Numbered from the stretch's first letter, positions 9,309 through 18,030 are shown. The stretch is 64,000 nt of DNA from Aurantibacter crassamenti (GCF_016811105.1 NZ_JAFBGM010000001.1:2298126-2362125); one strand, 5' to 3'. Numbers and translations: made by a program. The notes: generated by a model not told the origin, from the letters alone.

Positions 9309-9453
9309 ATTCTAAGTTTTGGGCGCAACAATATGAATCAATAAGTGATGCTTAGTTGATTTATAAAAAAGAAAATAGAAGGGTTACAATTGGAGGGTAT
9401 TATCCCAAGAAGCTCAAAATAAGGCTTTAAAAAAAGTGATTATAAATCGAAAA

Positions 9454-9543
9454 TTATTTCGATTTAGCCCGGCCAGTGCTTAAAATTATTAATACTAAGT
9501 TCACCGCTAAGAGTATAAAAAGGATACCAAAAAATGAAATCAT
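9454..9543 (-). CDS. Candidate 29-residue single-pass membrane protein
   Basis: A short ATG-initiated frame encodes a peptide beginning MISFFGILFILLAVN, followed by about eight more hydrophobic residues and the basic tail GRAKSK. One transmembrane helix with a positive C-terminus is a typical layout for small bacterial membrane peptides. A perfect 9-bp inverted repeat (AAATCGAAA/TTTCGATTT, 9444-9465) overlaps the stop codon and could end the transcript. It lies in an otherwise empty 480-bp gap. No promoter of consensus type was found, so coding status is unproven. Confidence 0.4.
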   Translation of the reverse strand: MISFFGILFILLAVNLVLIILSTGRAKSK

Positions 9544-9690
9544 AAGCTGTTTTATTGATAATAGGGGGGTGTAATTACTATTCTTTTTAACCTCTAGATG
9601 TAATTATCTTTAAAAGGTTGCTTTACTTACGTGAATATTTATCAAAAAGATTTCGAGGGGGTAGATATATTAAAATTAGGATGTAAAAAA

Positions 9691-9712
9691 AGCCCCAACA
9701 GAAGTTGGGGCT
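9691..9712 (-). terminator. Intrinsic terminator of the cold-shock gene
   Basis: AGCCCCAAC, a 4-nt loop, then GTTGGGGCT form a perfect 9-bp GC-rich stem. Read on the minus strand it is followed by seven T residues, 24 nt after the cold-shock stop codon. Confidence 0.9.
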
Positions 9713-9735
9713 TATATAAAAAAGTTTATTCGTAC

Positions 9736-9930
9736 CTAGTCAACAACCTTCACATTTACGGCGTTTAATCCTTTTTTACCTTGTTGTAGTTCAAATTCTA
9801 CAACGTCACCTTCACGAATTTCATCGATTAAACCAGAAATGTGTACAAAGTGATCTTCGCTTGAACCATCTTCAGTGATAAAACCATAACCTTTGGAATC
9901 ATTGAAGAATTTTACTGTTCCTTTACTCAT
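9736..9930 (-). CDS. Cold-shock protein (CspA family)
   Basis: 64-residue single-domain OB-fold RNA chaperone that binds single-stranded RNA/DNA and melts secondary structure. It has RNP1 KGYGFI and an RNP2-like HFVHIS, and the start MSKGTVKFFN is standard. The gene is monocistronic, with a consensus -7 box about 33 nt upstream and a strong terminator. The 5' leader is short and AT-rich, unlike the long cold-sensing leader of E. coli cspA. Confidence 0.95.
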   Translation of the reverse strand: MSKGTVKFFNDSKGYGFITEDGSSEDHFVHISGLIDEIREGDVVEFELQQGKKGLNAVNVKVVD

Positions 9931-9962
9931 AATACAAAAAAATTAAATAATTAATTAAAGCG

Positions 9963-9970
9963 CAAATATA
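9963..9970 (-). promoter_or_regulatory. -7 promoter box for the cold-shock gene
   Basis: Minus-strand TATATTTG matches TAnnTTTG exactly, about 33 nt upstream of the start codon. The -33 region is only a weak TTTA. Confidence 0.6.
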
Positions 9971-10136
9971 ATGTTAAATAATTAAAATAAAGCGTTTTAA
10001 CGTAATTTTTTCGTTAACTGCACAATACTTATCAGTAATTCATATAATCATTATTCATACTTTTTATAGACGTATCTACTTACAAAGGTTGCGGTGAATA
10101 ATAATCGCTTTGCTGATTAATATATACATCTTAAAT

Positions 10137-10775
10137 TTATGCTGTTGGATCAGGGGTCATTCGTAAATAAGGTTTTATTTCTTCAACACCTTTTGTAAAC
10201 ATTTTTTTAGCATCTTCTGTTGCTATTGCTGGGCTAACCACCACGTCTTCTCCATTTTTCCAGTTTGCAGGAGTAGCTACTTTATGGTTCGCCGTTAATT
10301 GTAATGAATCAACAACTCGCAATAATTCATAAAAGTTTCTACCTGTAGAAGCAGGGTATGTCAACATAAGTTTTACAGTCTTGTCAGGTGCAATGATGAA
10401 AACCGAACGTACTGTTAAGTTATTATCAGCATTAGGATGAATCATATCATAAAGCGTTGCAATTTTCTTGTCTTCATCTGCTAGAATCGGAAAATTAACT
10501 GTTGTATTCTGCACTTCATTTATATCTTTAATCCACTCTTTATGTGAAGCAGCTCCATCAACACTTAACGCAAGCATTTTTACGTTTCGTTTATCAAATT
10601 CACCTTTAAACTTTGCTGCAGTACCTAATTCGGTGGTACATACCGGAGTGAAATCTGCAGGGTGAGAAAAAAGTATTCCCCAGCCATCACCTAAATAATC
10701 ATAAAGATTTATTGTACCGTCTGAACTATCAGTAGTAAAATCAGGGGCTATATCGCCCAATCGTAATATTGCCAT
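10137..10775 (-). CDS. 1-Cys peroxiredoxin (Prx6 type)
   Basis: 212-residue cytosolic thiol peroxidase that reduces hydrogen peroxide and alkyl hydroperoxides. The peroxidatic motif is DFTPVCTTELG, with the conserved Pro-Thr-Cys context. This is the only cysteine in the protein, so there is no resolving Cys and an external thiol is needed. The longer C-terminal domain (from about residue 165) is the Prx6 signature. It is divergent from a YfiT-type bacillithiol transferase gene. A small dyad (GTTTAA/TTAAAC, 10784-10796) sits in the leader and could be regulatory. Confidence 0.94.
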   Translation of the reverse strand: MAILRLGDIAPDFTTDSSDGTINLYDYLGDGWGILFSHPADFTPVCTTELGTAAKFKGEFDKRNVKMLALSVDGAASHKEWIKDINEVQNTTVNFPILADEDKKIATLYDMIHPNADNNLTVRSVFIIAPDKTVKLMLTYPASTGRNFYELLRVVDSLQLTANHKVATPANWKNGEDVVVSPAIATEDAKKMFTKGVEEIKPYLRMTPDPTA

Positions 10776-10885
10776 TGTGTATCGTTTAAATTAAACATTA
10801 AATAACTCTATAAAGTTAGTAGATTATATAGTAGTATACAGTTCAACAGGGTTAAAAATGTATTAAAGTTTCCTATTTTTATGCT

Positions 10886-11431
10886 ATGGATAAAAATGAT
10901 TTAGAAAAACTTAAATACCCTATTGGTACATTTAAATTACAGGATAATTTAACTGATGCCTTTGTGGATTCTTGCATTACAGAATTAGCTGAATACCCTA
11001 AGAAGTTAGCTGAATTGGTAGAAGGTTTGACAGAAGATCAATTGAACACACCGTATAGACCAGAAGGGTGGACGGTACGACAACTTGTACACCACATTGC
11101 CGATAGTCATCATCACAGTTATACACGTTTTAAATGGGCACTGACAGAAAATAAAGCGGTGATAAAAGCCTATGAAGAAAAAGAGTGGAGTAAACTTATT
11201 GATGCAAATACAGCACCAATTCAATTGTCATTAACTTATTTAAGTGCGTTGCACGCTAAAATTGTTTATTTGTTGCGGAGTTTATCTAGTGTTGAAATGC
11301 AGTATTGTTATACGCATCCAGAAAATAATACTGAAGTAACCGTACAAGAGAATATTTGCAAATATGCTTGGCATGGCAGGCATCATTATTCTCACATAGA
11401 AAATCTAATTAAAAGAGAAGGTTGGTATTGA
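10886..11431 (+). CDS. YfiT/DinB-family putative bacillithiol transferase
   Basis: 181-residue four-helix metal-binding protein. The opening YPIGTFKL and the metal-binding histidines in VHHIADSHHH and AWHGRHHYSH are diagnostic of the YfiT group, which conjugates bacillithiol to electrophiles or acts as a metal-dependent hydrolase. It is divergent from a 1-Cys peroxiredoxin, which suggests a shared thiol/oxidative-stress role. A TATTTTTA box sits immediately before the ATG, so the mRNA may have almost no leader. Confidence 0.9.
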   Translation: MDKNDLEKLKYPIGTFKLQDNLTDAFVDSCITELAEYPKKLAELVEGLTEDQLNTPYRPEGWTVRQLVHHIADSHHHSYTRFKWALTENKAVIKAYEEKEWSKLIDANTAPIQLSLTYLSALHAKIVYLLRSLSSVEMQYCYTHPENNTEVTVQENICKYAWHGRHHYSHIENLIKREGWY

Positions 11432-11444
11432 TTTTATGCGCCGA

Positions 11445-11768
11445 TTAAATTTCATTTTCGCCACCTTCAGGGCCATAAAAGATTACCCAAGTTGAGAAGT
11501 CTTCTGTGAAATTTTCAAATCGGTGTTCTAGTCCGGCTTTTACAAATAAGAAATCACCAGTTTTAAAAGAGCTGCGTTTACCGTCATTAAAAAAGGTGCC
11601 ACTTCCTGAAATAATAATGTAGACCTCATCACGAGTATGTGGTTTTTGAAGGTCCACTTTTTCAGGTTGGTAAACTTCAACTGATAGGCTACCATGTTCA
11701 AAAACATTTAAAAACTTAGAATCGAGTGTAGCTAACTTCTTTAATGCCTCTTCTTTGTCAATTTTCAT
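11445..11768 (-). CDS. Small cupin-domain protein
   Basis: 107-residue single cupin barrel. The first metal-binding motif is partial (HTRDEVYIIISGSG) and the second is GLEHRFENF, with the His/Glu pattern of a metal site. The substrate is unknown. It overlaps the upstream thioredoxin-like gene by 4 bp (ATGA), so the two form a coupled operon. It converges on yfiT with a 13-bp gap. Confidence 0.85.
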   Translation of the reverse strand: MKIDKEEALKKLATLDSKFLNVFEHGSLSVEVYQPEKVDLQKPHTRDEVYIIISGSGTFFNDGKRSSFKTGDFLFVKAGLEHRFENFTEDFSTWVIFYGPEGGENEI

Positions 11769-12328
11769 GAATTAGTTTTCCATTTTATATTGCAACCAAT
11801 ACTTGGTTTTTGATTGGATATTATACTACCGTCATTTAGAAGAGATTCCATCGCATTTCGTAAATCCGCGCCTGTTAGCGGTTTTCCATTTCCAGGTCTT
11901 GAATCATCCAATTGACCGCGATACACCAATTTTAAATTTTCATCAAACAAATAAAAATCAGGAGTACATGCGGCATCATAGGCCTTTGCAACTTCTTGTG
12001 TTTCATCATATAAATATGGAAAAGAATAAAACTGTTTTTGAGCAACCTCTTTCATTAGATGTGGCGCATCTTGTGGGTAATTTTCAACATCATTACTTGA
12101 TATAGCAATAAAGCCAATTCCTTTGTCTTTATATAGTTCGCCTAATTTTGCTATTTCAGGGTTTACATGGATCACAAAAGGACAATGATTACAAATGAAT
12201 AGTATTACCGTTCCTTTTTTGCCTTTAATATCTTGAAGGCTTAAGCGCTTATCGCTCACCGTATCAAGTAAATTGAAATCAGGAGCAGTAGTACCTAAGG
12301 GTAACATATTACTTGGTGTTCTAGACAT
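11765..12328 (-). CDS. Thioredoxin-like (AhpC/TSA, redoxin) family protein
   Basis: 187-residue cytosolic protein with a thioredoxin/peroxiredoxin fold. The active-site region is ICNHCPFV, a CxxC in the usual position. A later AACTPDFYLFD supplies a third conserved Cys and the cis-Pro. This pattern is common in redoxin-family proteins of Flavobacteriaceae. Either a reductase or a peroxidase role is possible. It is the first gene of a two-gene operon with a small cupin. Confidence 0.88.
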   Translation of the reverse strand: MSRTPSNMLPLGTTAPDFNLLDTVSDKRLSLQDIKGKKGTVILFICNHCPFVIHVNPEIAKLGELYKDKGIGFIAISSNDVENYPQDAPHLMKEVAQKQFYSFPYLYDETQEVAKAYDAACTPDFYLFDENLKLVYRGQLDDSRPGNGKPLTGADLRNAMESLLNDGSIISNQKPSIGCNIKWKTNS

Positions 12329-12485
12329 TGTTTATTTTTTTAAATTTTGTATTCGTAAAAAGAAAGTTCGTAAGACATAAACTTTTTTAGGAATAGAATA
12401 AAAGTAAAGCGAATTGCTTGATTTTAAAAACTATACATAAATCAATTTCAAAACCTATAAGGGCAAGAAAACAAAATGCGAGAAA

Positions 12486-12514
12486 TTTGTATTTACAATG
12501 ACGCTTTACATTTG
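12486..12514 (+). promoter_or_regulatory. Promoter for the SBF transporter/acyltransferase operon
   Basis: TTTG, 17 nt, then TACATTTG: both Bacteroidota elements are present. It predicts a leader of about 105 nt before the TTG start at 12624. The rest of the 295-bp gap shows no gene. Confidence 0.6.
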
Positions 12515-12623
12515 TGCTAGAATAATGGTTTGGTAAGAAAATCTTATCTTTCGTTTTAGAATTAATGAAGACGATAAGCGTTGACAGCCTTGAAAGCGTT
12601 TTCACCAAAATTGAAGACACTTT

Positions 12624-13544
12624 TTGACGAATACGCTTTTAGATACTGTTCATATTAATTTTAATTCCGAAAATATTTGGCTGTTAAACTGTGCTTTGGC
12701 TTTGGTGATGTTTGGCATTGCGCTTGAAATTTCTCCCAGTGATTTTAAAACTTTAGTTAAAAGTCCACGTCCTGTATTTACAGGAATAATTAGTCAATTT
12801 ATTTTACTTCCGGCAGTTACTTTTTTAATAGTTTATTTTGTTGCACCCACACCAAGTATTGCTCTTGGTATGTTTATGGTTGCGGCTTGCCCTGGTGGAA
12901 ATATTTCTAATTTTATTACACATTTAGCAAAAGGAAACACTGCACTTTCTATAAGTCTTACCGCTGTTGCAACTTTGCTTGCCATTGTAATGACACCATT
13001 AAACTTGCAGTTTTGGGGTGGTTTGTATGAACCTACTGCAACTGTTTTAAAAGAAATTTCAGTTTCACCATTTGAAATGTTCAAATTAGTTTCGCTGCTA
13101 CTCGGTATTCCGCTTATTGTTGGGATGCTTGTAAATCAGTATCAAAAAGCGCTGGCTAAAAAGCTGGCGAAAGTGCTTAAAATTACTTCAGTAATTATTT
13201 TTATTGTTTTAGTGCTGCTCGCATTTTATAGTAACCTTGATATTTTTACGGAGTACATATTTTATGTTTTCTGGATTGTGCTTTTACACAATTTGGTGGC
13301 ATTTTTAACGGGCTTTTCATTCGCTAAAATAATGGGTCTGTCAAATGTGAATACAAGAACGATAACCATTGAAACAGGAATTCAGAATTCAGGTTTGGGA
13401 TTGTTATTGATTTTTACTTTTTTTGAAGGCCTAGGGGGTATGGCACTTTTGGCAGCTTTTTGGGGAATTTGGCATTTAATTTCCGGACTAATACTTGCCG
13501 CTATTTGGGGGTATAAACCAATTAAAAAAGAAACATTAGCTTGA
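12624..13544 (+). CDS. Bile acid:sodium symporter (SBF/BASS) family transporter
   Basis: 306-residue integral membrane protein with about nine or ten helices. Characteristic SBF segments are ACPGGNISNFITHLAKGN and ETGIQNSGLG, the two crossing-helix motifs that bind Na+ and substrate. The likely substrate is a small organic anion rather than bile acid. The start is TTG: an in-frame stop lies 12 bp upstream and no ATG is available before the first helix. It overlaps the acyltransferase gene by 4 bp, suggesting translational coupling. Confidence 0.88.
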   Translation: MTNTLLDTVHINFNSENIWLLNCALALVMFGIALEISPSDFKTLVKSPRPVFTGIISQFILLPAVTFLIVYFVAPTPSIALGMFMVAACPGGNISNFITHLAKGNTALSISLTAVATLLAIVMTPLNLQFWGGLYEPTATVLKEISVSPFEMFKLVSLLLGIPLIVGMLVNQYQKALAKKLAKVLKITSVIIFIVLVLLAFYSNLDIFTEYIFYVFWIVLLHNLVAFLTGFSFAKIMGLSNVNTRTITIETGIQNSGLGLLLIFTFFEGLGGMALLAAFWGIWHLISGLILAAIWGYKPIKKETLA

Positions 13545-14581
13545 AGAATATTATTTATAAACTTTTGAAGTTTTGGATACGTACTAGTTTACATCTTTAT
13601 TATGGAAAGATAAAATTAAAAGGCCTTGAAAATGTACCCATTGATAAGCCAGTGCTGTTTTTACCCAACCACCAAAATGCACTATTAGATCCGTTATTGA
13701 TAGCGGTTGATTGCAATAGAAAACCTTATTTTCTCACACGGTCTGATGTTTTTAAAACATCTATTTTCAAATCACTTTTTGAGGTGGTGAGAATGATTCC
13801 TATTTATAGAATTAGAGATGGTAGAGATTCATTAAAGTATAACGATGCAGTTTTTGAAAAGTGCGCAAAACTTCTAGTTCATAATGAATCGCTTTTGATG
13901 TTTCCGGAGGCAAATCATAATCTTCAAAGACGCGTTCGGCCATTAAGTAAAGGGTTTACACGTATTTTGTTTAGAGCATTAGAATTACAAGCAGATTTAG
14001 ATATTCAATTGGTACCCGTAGGTTTAAATTATTTAAAAGGTGAAGGTTTCCCAGATAAGGTGGCTATATATTTTGGAAAACCTATTGCATTACAAGATGT
14101 TTTAATTGAAAAAAATGAGCGAGAATCTATTGAGAATATAAAACAAAATGTATCTCAGGCGCTACAAAGTTTGACCACCCATATTGCAGAAGATAATTAT
14201 GAAGAAACTATAGAAAAACTTTCAGCTAATAATGCCGATTTTCTCAATCCTATTCAGACAAATAAATTGAATAGTAATCTTAATAGTGCACAAGGAAGTA
14301 AACAATTTAGTGGCGGAAAAAGTCTATTTGGAAAGTTGCTATTTCCATTATTTGTATTGGTAAATTTGCCTGTTATTTTGCTGTGGAAATTGTGGCTAAA
14401 ACCGAAAGTATGGGAGCCGGAATTTACGGCTACTTTGCGCTTCGCACTATCTTTAATAGTCTTCCCAATTTATTATTTATTGCTTTTTGCAGTACTAAGT
14501 TTTAGCTTCGGAATCGAAGTTTCATTATCAGCTGTTCTTGCCTTATTTGTTTTTAATTGGGCCTATGTGAAATTGAGCTAA
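13541..14581 (+). CDS. 1-acyl-glycerol-3-phosphate acyltransferase-like protein (PlsC family)
   Basis: 346-residue membrane-associated acyltransferase. It has the catalytic HX4D motif NHQNALLD near residue 43, the phosphate-binding block FPEANHN near 121, and a further conserved VPVGLNY. Two C-terminal hydrophobic helices (about 262-285 and 300-340) anchor it and make it longer than the ~240-residue PlsC norm. The start is TTG, overlapping the SBF stop codon. Whether the acceptor is lysophosphatidate, a lysolipid or an aminolipid is not determined. Confidence 0.88.
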   Translation: MKNIIYKLLKFWIRTSLHLYYGKIKLKGLENVPIDKPVLFLPNHQNALLDPLLIAVDCNRKPYFLTRSDVFKTSIFKSLFEVVRMIPIYRIRDGRDSLKYNDAVFEKCAKLLVHNESLLMFPEANHNLQRRVRPLSKGFTRILFRALELQADLDIQLVPVGLNYLKGEGFPDKVAIYFGKPIALQDVLIEKNERESIENIKQNVSQALQSLTTHIAEDNYEETIEKLSANNADFLNPIQTNKLNSNLNSAQGSKQFSGGKSLFGKLLFPLFVLVNLPVILLWKLWLKPKVWEPEFTATLRFALSLIVFPIYYLLLFAVLSFSFGIEVSLSAVLALFVFNWAYVKLS

Positions 14582-14656
14582 TTGATTTTGAAAATAGTAG
14601 GTAAGTGAAAATAAACTTCTGTCAGTAGCTATAAAGATTAGCATAAAACTGAAATG

Positions 14657-14680
14657 AAAAACGACCCAATTGGGTCGTTT
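14657..14680 (-). terminator. Intrinsic terminator of the PUR-domain gene
   Basis: A perfect 22-bp palindrome (half-site AAACGACCCAA) at 14659-14680 is followed on the minus strand by five T residues, 27 nt past the stop codon. It could also act for the acyltransferase gene from the other side, although that side lacks a T tract. Confidence 0.8.
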
Positions 14681-14707
14681 AATTCTGTACTGTAAATGAC
14701 TTAAATT

Positions 14708-15097
14708 TTAAATGTCATCAAAGCTTACATCGGTAAAGCTCTCTGTGTTTTGTGCTTCTGTGTTTTCAACAGCACTTACATTTTCACTGACATCTTCTTT
14801 TTTGAAATCTCTATTATGTCGTTCTGAAATTACTTCAGTACCTTTTTCATTGATAATAAAATCCATCATTTCTTCAACATTATCTCTAAAGGCTGTGAAG
14901 TCTTCTTTATACAGATAAATTTTATGTTTTTTATAATGGAATGTCCCATCATCATGGGTGAATTTTTTACTTTCCGTTATTGTAAGATAATAATCGCCAG
15001 CTTTCGTACTTCTAACATCAAAGAAATAGGTTCGTCGTCCGGCGCGTAAAACTTTAGAATGAATCTCTTCCTGATCCAACATGTCTTTCTCGCTCAT
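14708..15097 (-). CDS. PUR-family DNA/RNA-binding protein (DUF3276)
   Basis: 129-residue cytosolic protein. About residues 10-95 form the PUR-alpha-like fold typical of DUF3276 (SKVLRAGRRTYFFDVR, then KKHKIYLYKEDF), a Bacteroidota family that binds purine-rich single-stranded nucleic acid. The acidic, low-complexity C-terminal tail is variable in the family. It is monocistronic with a strong terminator. Confidence 0.92.
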   Translation of the reverse strand: MSEKDMLDQEEIHSKVLRAGRRTYFFDVRSTKAGDYYLTITESKKFTHDDGTFHYKKHKIYLYKEDFTAFRDNVEEMMDFIINEKGTEVISERHNRDFKKEDVSENVSAVENTEAQNTESFTDVSFDDI

Positions 15098-15163
15098 TTT
15101 AAATGGTATATAGTGTTTGTACTACCAAAAATGGAAAAAAAATGTCGATAAGGCAACAATTTA

Positions 15164-16915
15164 TTAGTTTTCTTTATCGGAAAGTTGGGTAAGGTACAGC
15201 TCTTTGTAGTACCCTTCTGACACGTTTAAATCTTCATGCGTACCTTCTTGTAAAAGTTTTCCGTCATCGAGTATTAAAACCTTATCTGCATTTTTTGCCG
15301 AAGACACTCTATGGCTTACTATCAGGGTAGTTCTGTTGCTTGAAGCTTTTTCTAAATTACTTAATATCTCTTCTTCAGTTTCGGTATCAACTGCAGAAAG
15401 ACAATCGTCAAATAAATATATTTCCGGATTTTTCAGTAATGCTCTTGCAATTGAAACCCGTTGTTTTTGACCACCGCTTAAAGTAATACCGCGTTCACCT
15501 AAAACTGTTTCATATTGTTTGGTAAAGCCCATAATATTTTCATGAACTACTGCATTTTTAGCAACTTTTATAACCTCTTCTTCAGTGGCATTTTCTTTAC
15601 CAAATTTGATATTCTCTTTAATACTATCAGAAAACAAAAAAGCATCTTGTGGTACAGCACCAATTGATTGACGTAAACTCTTTAAGTTTAATTCTTTTAT
15701 CGGAATATCATCAACTAGAATTTCGCCCTCAGTAACATCATATAATCTTGCAATAAGATCTAGAATTGTAGATTTACCTGATCCTGTTTTGCCGAGAATA
15801 GCAACGGTGTCGCCTTTTTTAATGGTAAAAGAAATATTTTTTAGAGCCGTAATATTGGTGTCGTCATACGTAAAAGAAACATTTCTAAATTCTATTTTGC
15901 CGTTGATGGTATTTTCTTCAGCAACTTCATTTAAGATTTTTGGTTCTTCTTTTAAAAATTCATTAATTCTTTTTTGAGAAGCTTCTGCACGTTGCACTAT
16001 TGATGTTAACCATCCTACAATAGCAACAGGCCAAGTAAGCATATTTACATAAAGAATAAATTCTGCAATAAGTCCAATGCCAATTTCACCGGCGATGTAT
16101 TGCAATCCTCCTATATAAATAACAAAAAGATTACTCACACCTATTAAAAGCACCATTAACGGAAAAAACCAAGCATTTACTTTAGCCAGGTTCATACTTT
16201 TATCTTTTCCTTCATTCGCAAGTGAGATAACCTCTTCATGCGTTTGCGGCTCTAAACCGTAGGCTTTAATAACAGAAATACCAGAAAAAGATTCTTGGGT
16301 AAACGTTGAAAGTGTAGAAAGAAACTCTTGTACTTTGGTACTTCTTTTATGAATAATCTTACTGATTTTATAAATCAAAAACGAAAGAATAGGAAAAGGC
16401 AATACGGTATAAAGCGCGAGGGTAGGGGCCTTAATGAACATTAGTGGAATAAGACATCCGAATAAAGTAAGCGCATTAATGCCATACATCACAGCTGGGC
16501 CAGCGTACAAGCGAACTTGACCGACATCTTCACTAATCCGGTTCATCAAATCACCAGTTCTGTTCTTTTTGTAGAAATCAAGGTTTAAGAACTGATAATG
16601 ATCAAAAATCTCATTTTTAAGATCGTATTCTATATATCGTGAAACATTAATAATCGTCTGACGCATTAAAAAGGTGAAAATACCTGATAAGATCGCTGTA
16701 CCAATAATTATTAAAATATACTGAGTTAATAAATCGGTTGCCTCTTCTTTGCCAATACTTTTGGCTACTAGGTTGTCTATAACCTTAAAAGCCTTGTTTA
16801 CATATGAAGGCAAAACCAATGAAAAAATTCTAGCAATGATAGTAATAATGATGCCTACCAATAGCTTGAACCAGTATTTTCGAAAGTATTTGTTTAGATG
16901 TTTGAGTTCTTTCAT
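15164..16915 (-). CDS. ABC exporter, fused permease-ATPase (MsbA/MdlB-like)
   Basis: 583-residue half-transporter that dimerises in the inner membrane. Six transmembrane helices occupy about residues 15-320. The ATPase has Walker A GKTGSGKST, Q-loop VPQDAFLF, signature LSGGQKQR, Walker B IYLFDDCLSAVD and H-loop VSHR. Homologues export lipids, drugs or peptides; the substrate here is unknown. A -7 box at 16954-16961 and an 8-bp inverted repeat in the leader precede it. The D-loop region has DD in place of the usual DE, the catalytic-Glu position, so ATPase activity may be reduced at this site. Confidence 0.92.
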   Translation of the reverse strand: MKELKHLNKYFRKYWFKLLVGIIITIIARIFSLVLPSYVNKAFKVIDNLVAKSIGKEEATDLLTQYILIIIGTAILSGIFTFLMRQTIINVSRYIEYDLKNEIFDHYQFLNLDFYKKNRTGDLMNRISEDVGQVRLYAGPAVMYGINALTLFGCLIPLMFIKAPTLALYTVLPFPILSFLIYKISKIIHKRSTKVQEFLSTLSTFTQESFSGISVIKAYGLEPQTHEEVISLANEGKDKSMNLAKVNAWFFPLMVLLIGVSNLFVIYIGGLQYIAGEIGIGLIAEFILYVNMLTWPVAIVGWLTSIVQRAEASQKRINEFLKEEPKILNEVAEENTINGKIEFRNVSFTYDDTNITALKNISFTIKKGDTVAILGKTGSGKSTILDLIARLYDVTEGEILVDDIPIKELNLKSLRQSIGAVPQDAFLFSDSIKENIKFGKENATEEEVIKVAKNAVVHENIMGFTKQYETVLGERGITLSGGQKQRVSIARALLKNPEIYLFDDCLSAVDTETEEEILSNLEKASSNRTTLIVSHRVSSAKNADKVLILDDGKLLQEGTHEDLNVSEGYYKELYLTQLSDKEN

Positions 16916-16926
16916 TTGTTGGTACT

Positions 16927-16946
16927 AAATCTGAAAGATCAGATTT
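16927..16946 (-). promoter_or_regulatory. Inverted repeat in the 5' leader of the ABC exporter gene
   Basis: AAATCTGA, a 4-nt spacer, then TCAGATTT: a perfect 8-bp dyad between the -7 box and the ATG. It could be a repressor operator or an mRNA hairpin. No regulator gene is adjacent. Confidence 0.45.
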
Positions 16947-16953
16947 TAGGGGG

Positions 16954-16961
16954 CAAATATA
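16954..16961 (-). promoter_or_regulatory. -7 promoter box for the ABC exporter gene
   Basis: Minus-strand TATATTTG, an exact TAnnTTTG match, 39 nt before the ATG. A -33 element is not obvious. Confidence 0.55.
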
Positions 16962-17038
16962 CTAGTTTGGGGTGTAAACCTATGTTATTAAAAGTATAAG
17001 ATCCACGAATATATAGTAGTAAGATAGAATTAGATTCC

Positions 17039-17046
17039 TATTTTTG
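17039..17046 (+). promoter_or_regulatory. -7 promoter box for the nusB operon
   Basis: TATTTTTG matches TAnnTTTG, 37 nt before the nusB ATG. A -33 element is not clear. Confidence 0.55.
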
Positions 17047-17082
17047 CCAAGAATTAATACCAAATCACAAAAGTTCTTTTAA

Positions 17083-18030
17083 ATGCTTACAAGAAGACAT
17101 ATAAGGGTCAAGGTTATGCAATGTATCTACGCCTTGATACAATCAAAAGATGATTCCCTTGAGAAACAGCAAAAATTTCTCAGAACTAGTATAGAGAATA
17201 TGTACAATCTATACTTATTGCTGTTAAGTCTATTAGCTGAAATTCAGCAAATGACAGATAATCAGGTAAAGCTCTCAAATAAGAGTTATTTAGAGAATAC
17301 CAAAGACAACTACCCAAACAAAAATAAATTCGTAAATAACAGATTGTTACAGCAAATTGCCGGTAATAAATCACTGCAAGGCGAGTTAGAAAATCGAAAA
17401 TTAAAGAACTGGTATCTTAATGAAGAATATGTAAAGTTGCTTTATAAAGAGATTGTTGAAAGCGATACCTATGCAAGTTACATGCGTTCGCCAAAAGATT
17501 CATACGATGTTGATCGTAATGTAATTTTAGAACTCTACAAGAATGTAATTGCGCCTAACGAAAAGATTTATGATTATTTTGAGGATGATAAACTTACCTG
17601 GGTTGATGATATTCCGATTGTAAATACATTTATCGTAAAGCAATTAAAAAAGGCAAAAGAAGATCAATTAGAGTCTTTCTTTTTACCACCCCTTTTAAAG
17701 GATGATGCAGATATGGATTTTGCGCTCAAACTTTTAACCAAAACACTTTTAACAGATGCTGAATTGGAAAAAGAGATTGAAGGCAAAACTCCGAATTGGG
17801 ACAAAGACAGAATTGCAGAAATTGATTCCATTCTTTTAAAAATGGCAATATGCGAATTGTTGAATTTTTCTTCGATACCCGAAAAAGTAACCATCAATGA
17901 ATTTTTAGAAATAGCCAAAGAATATTCAACACCAAAGAGTAGCATTTTTATAAATGGTATTCTAGATAAATTGGTAAAAGAATATAAGGTAGATGGCAAA
18001 CTAAAAAAGATGGGCAGAGGCCTTTTATAA
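17083..18030 (+). CDS. nusB: Transcription antitermination factor NusB (long Bacteroidota form)
   Basis: 315 residues. The helical NusB RNA-binding domain occupies about the last 130 (ending in IPEKVTINEFLEIAKEYS and FINGILDKL, the conserved C-terminal block). The opening MLTRRHIRVKVMQCIYAL is also a NusB motif, so the domain is interrupted or extended by a roughly 130-150 residue insertion that is normal in Bacteroidota but absent from E. coli NusB. With NusE/S10 it binds boxA RNA in rRNA operons. It is followed by DUF1573 and yajC in the same orientation. Confidence 0.93.
   Translation: MLTRRHIRVKVMQCIYALIQSKDDSLEKQQKFLRTSIENMYNLYLLLLSLLAEIQQMTDNQVKLSNKSYLENTKDNYPNKNKFVNNRLLQQIAGNKSLQGELENRKLKNWYLNEEYVKLLYKEIVESDTYASYMRSPKDSYDVDRNVILELYKNVIAPNEKIYDYFEDDKLTWVDDIPIVNTFIVKQLKKAKEDQLESFFLPPLLKDDADMDFALKLLTKTLLTDAELEKEIEGKTPNWDKDRIAEIDSILLKMAICELLNFSSIPEKVTINEFLEIAKEYSTPKSSIFINGILDKLVKEYKVDGKLKKMGRGLL

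Noticed and set aside
12387-12620. 77-residue minus-strand frame between the thioredoxin and SBF genes
   Set aside because: Low-complexity hydrophobic/Lys-rich sequence, overlaps the promoter and leader of the SBF gene, no family resemblance.
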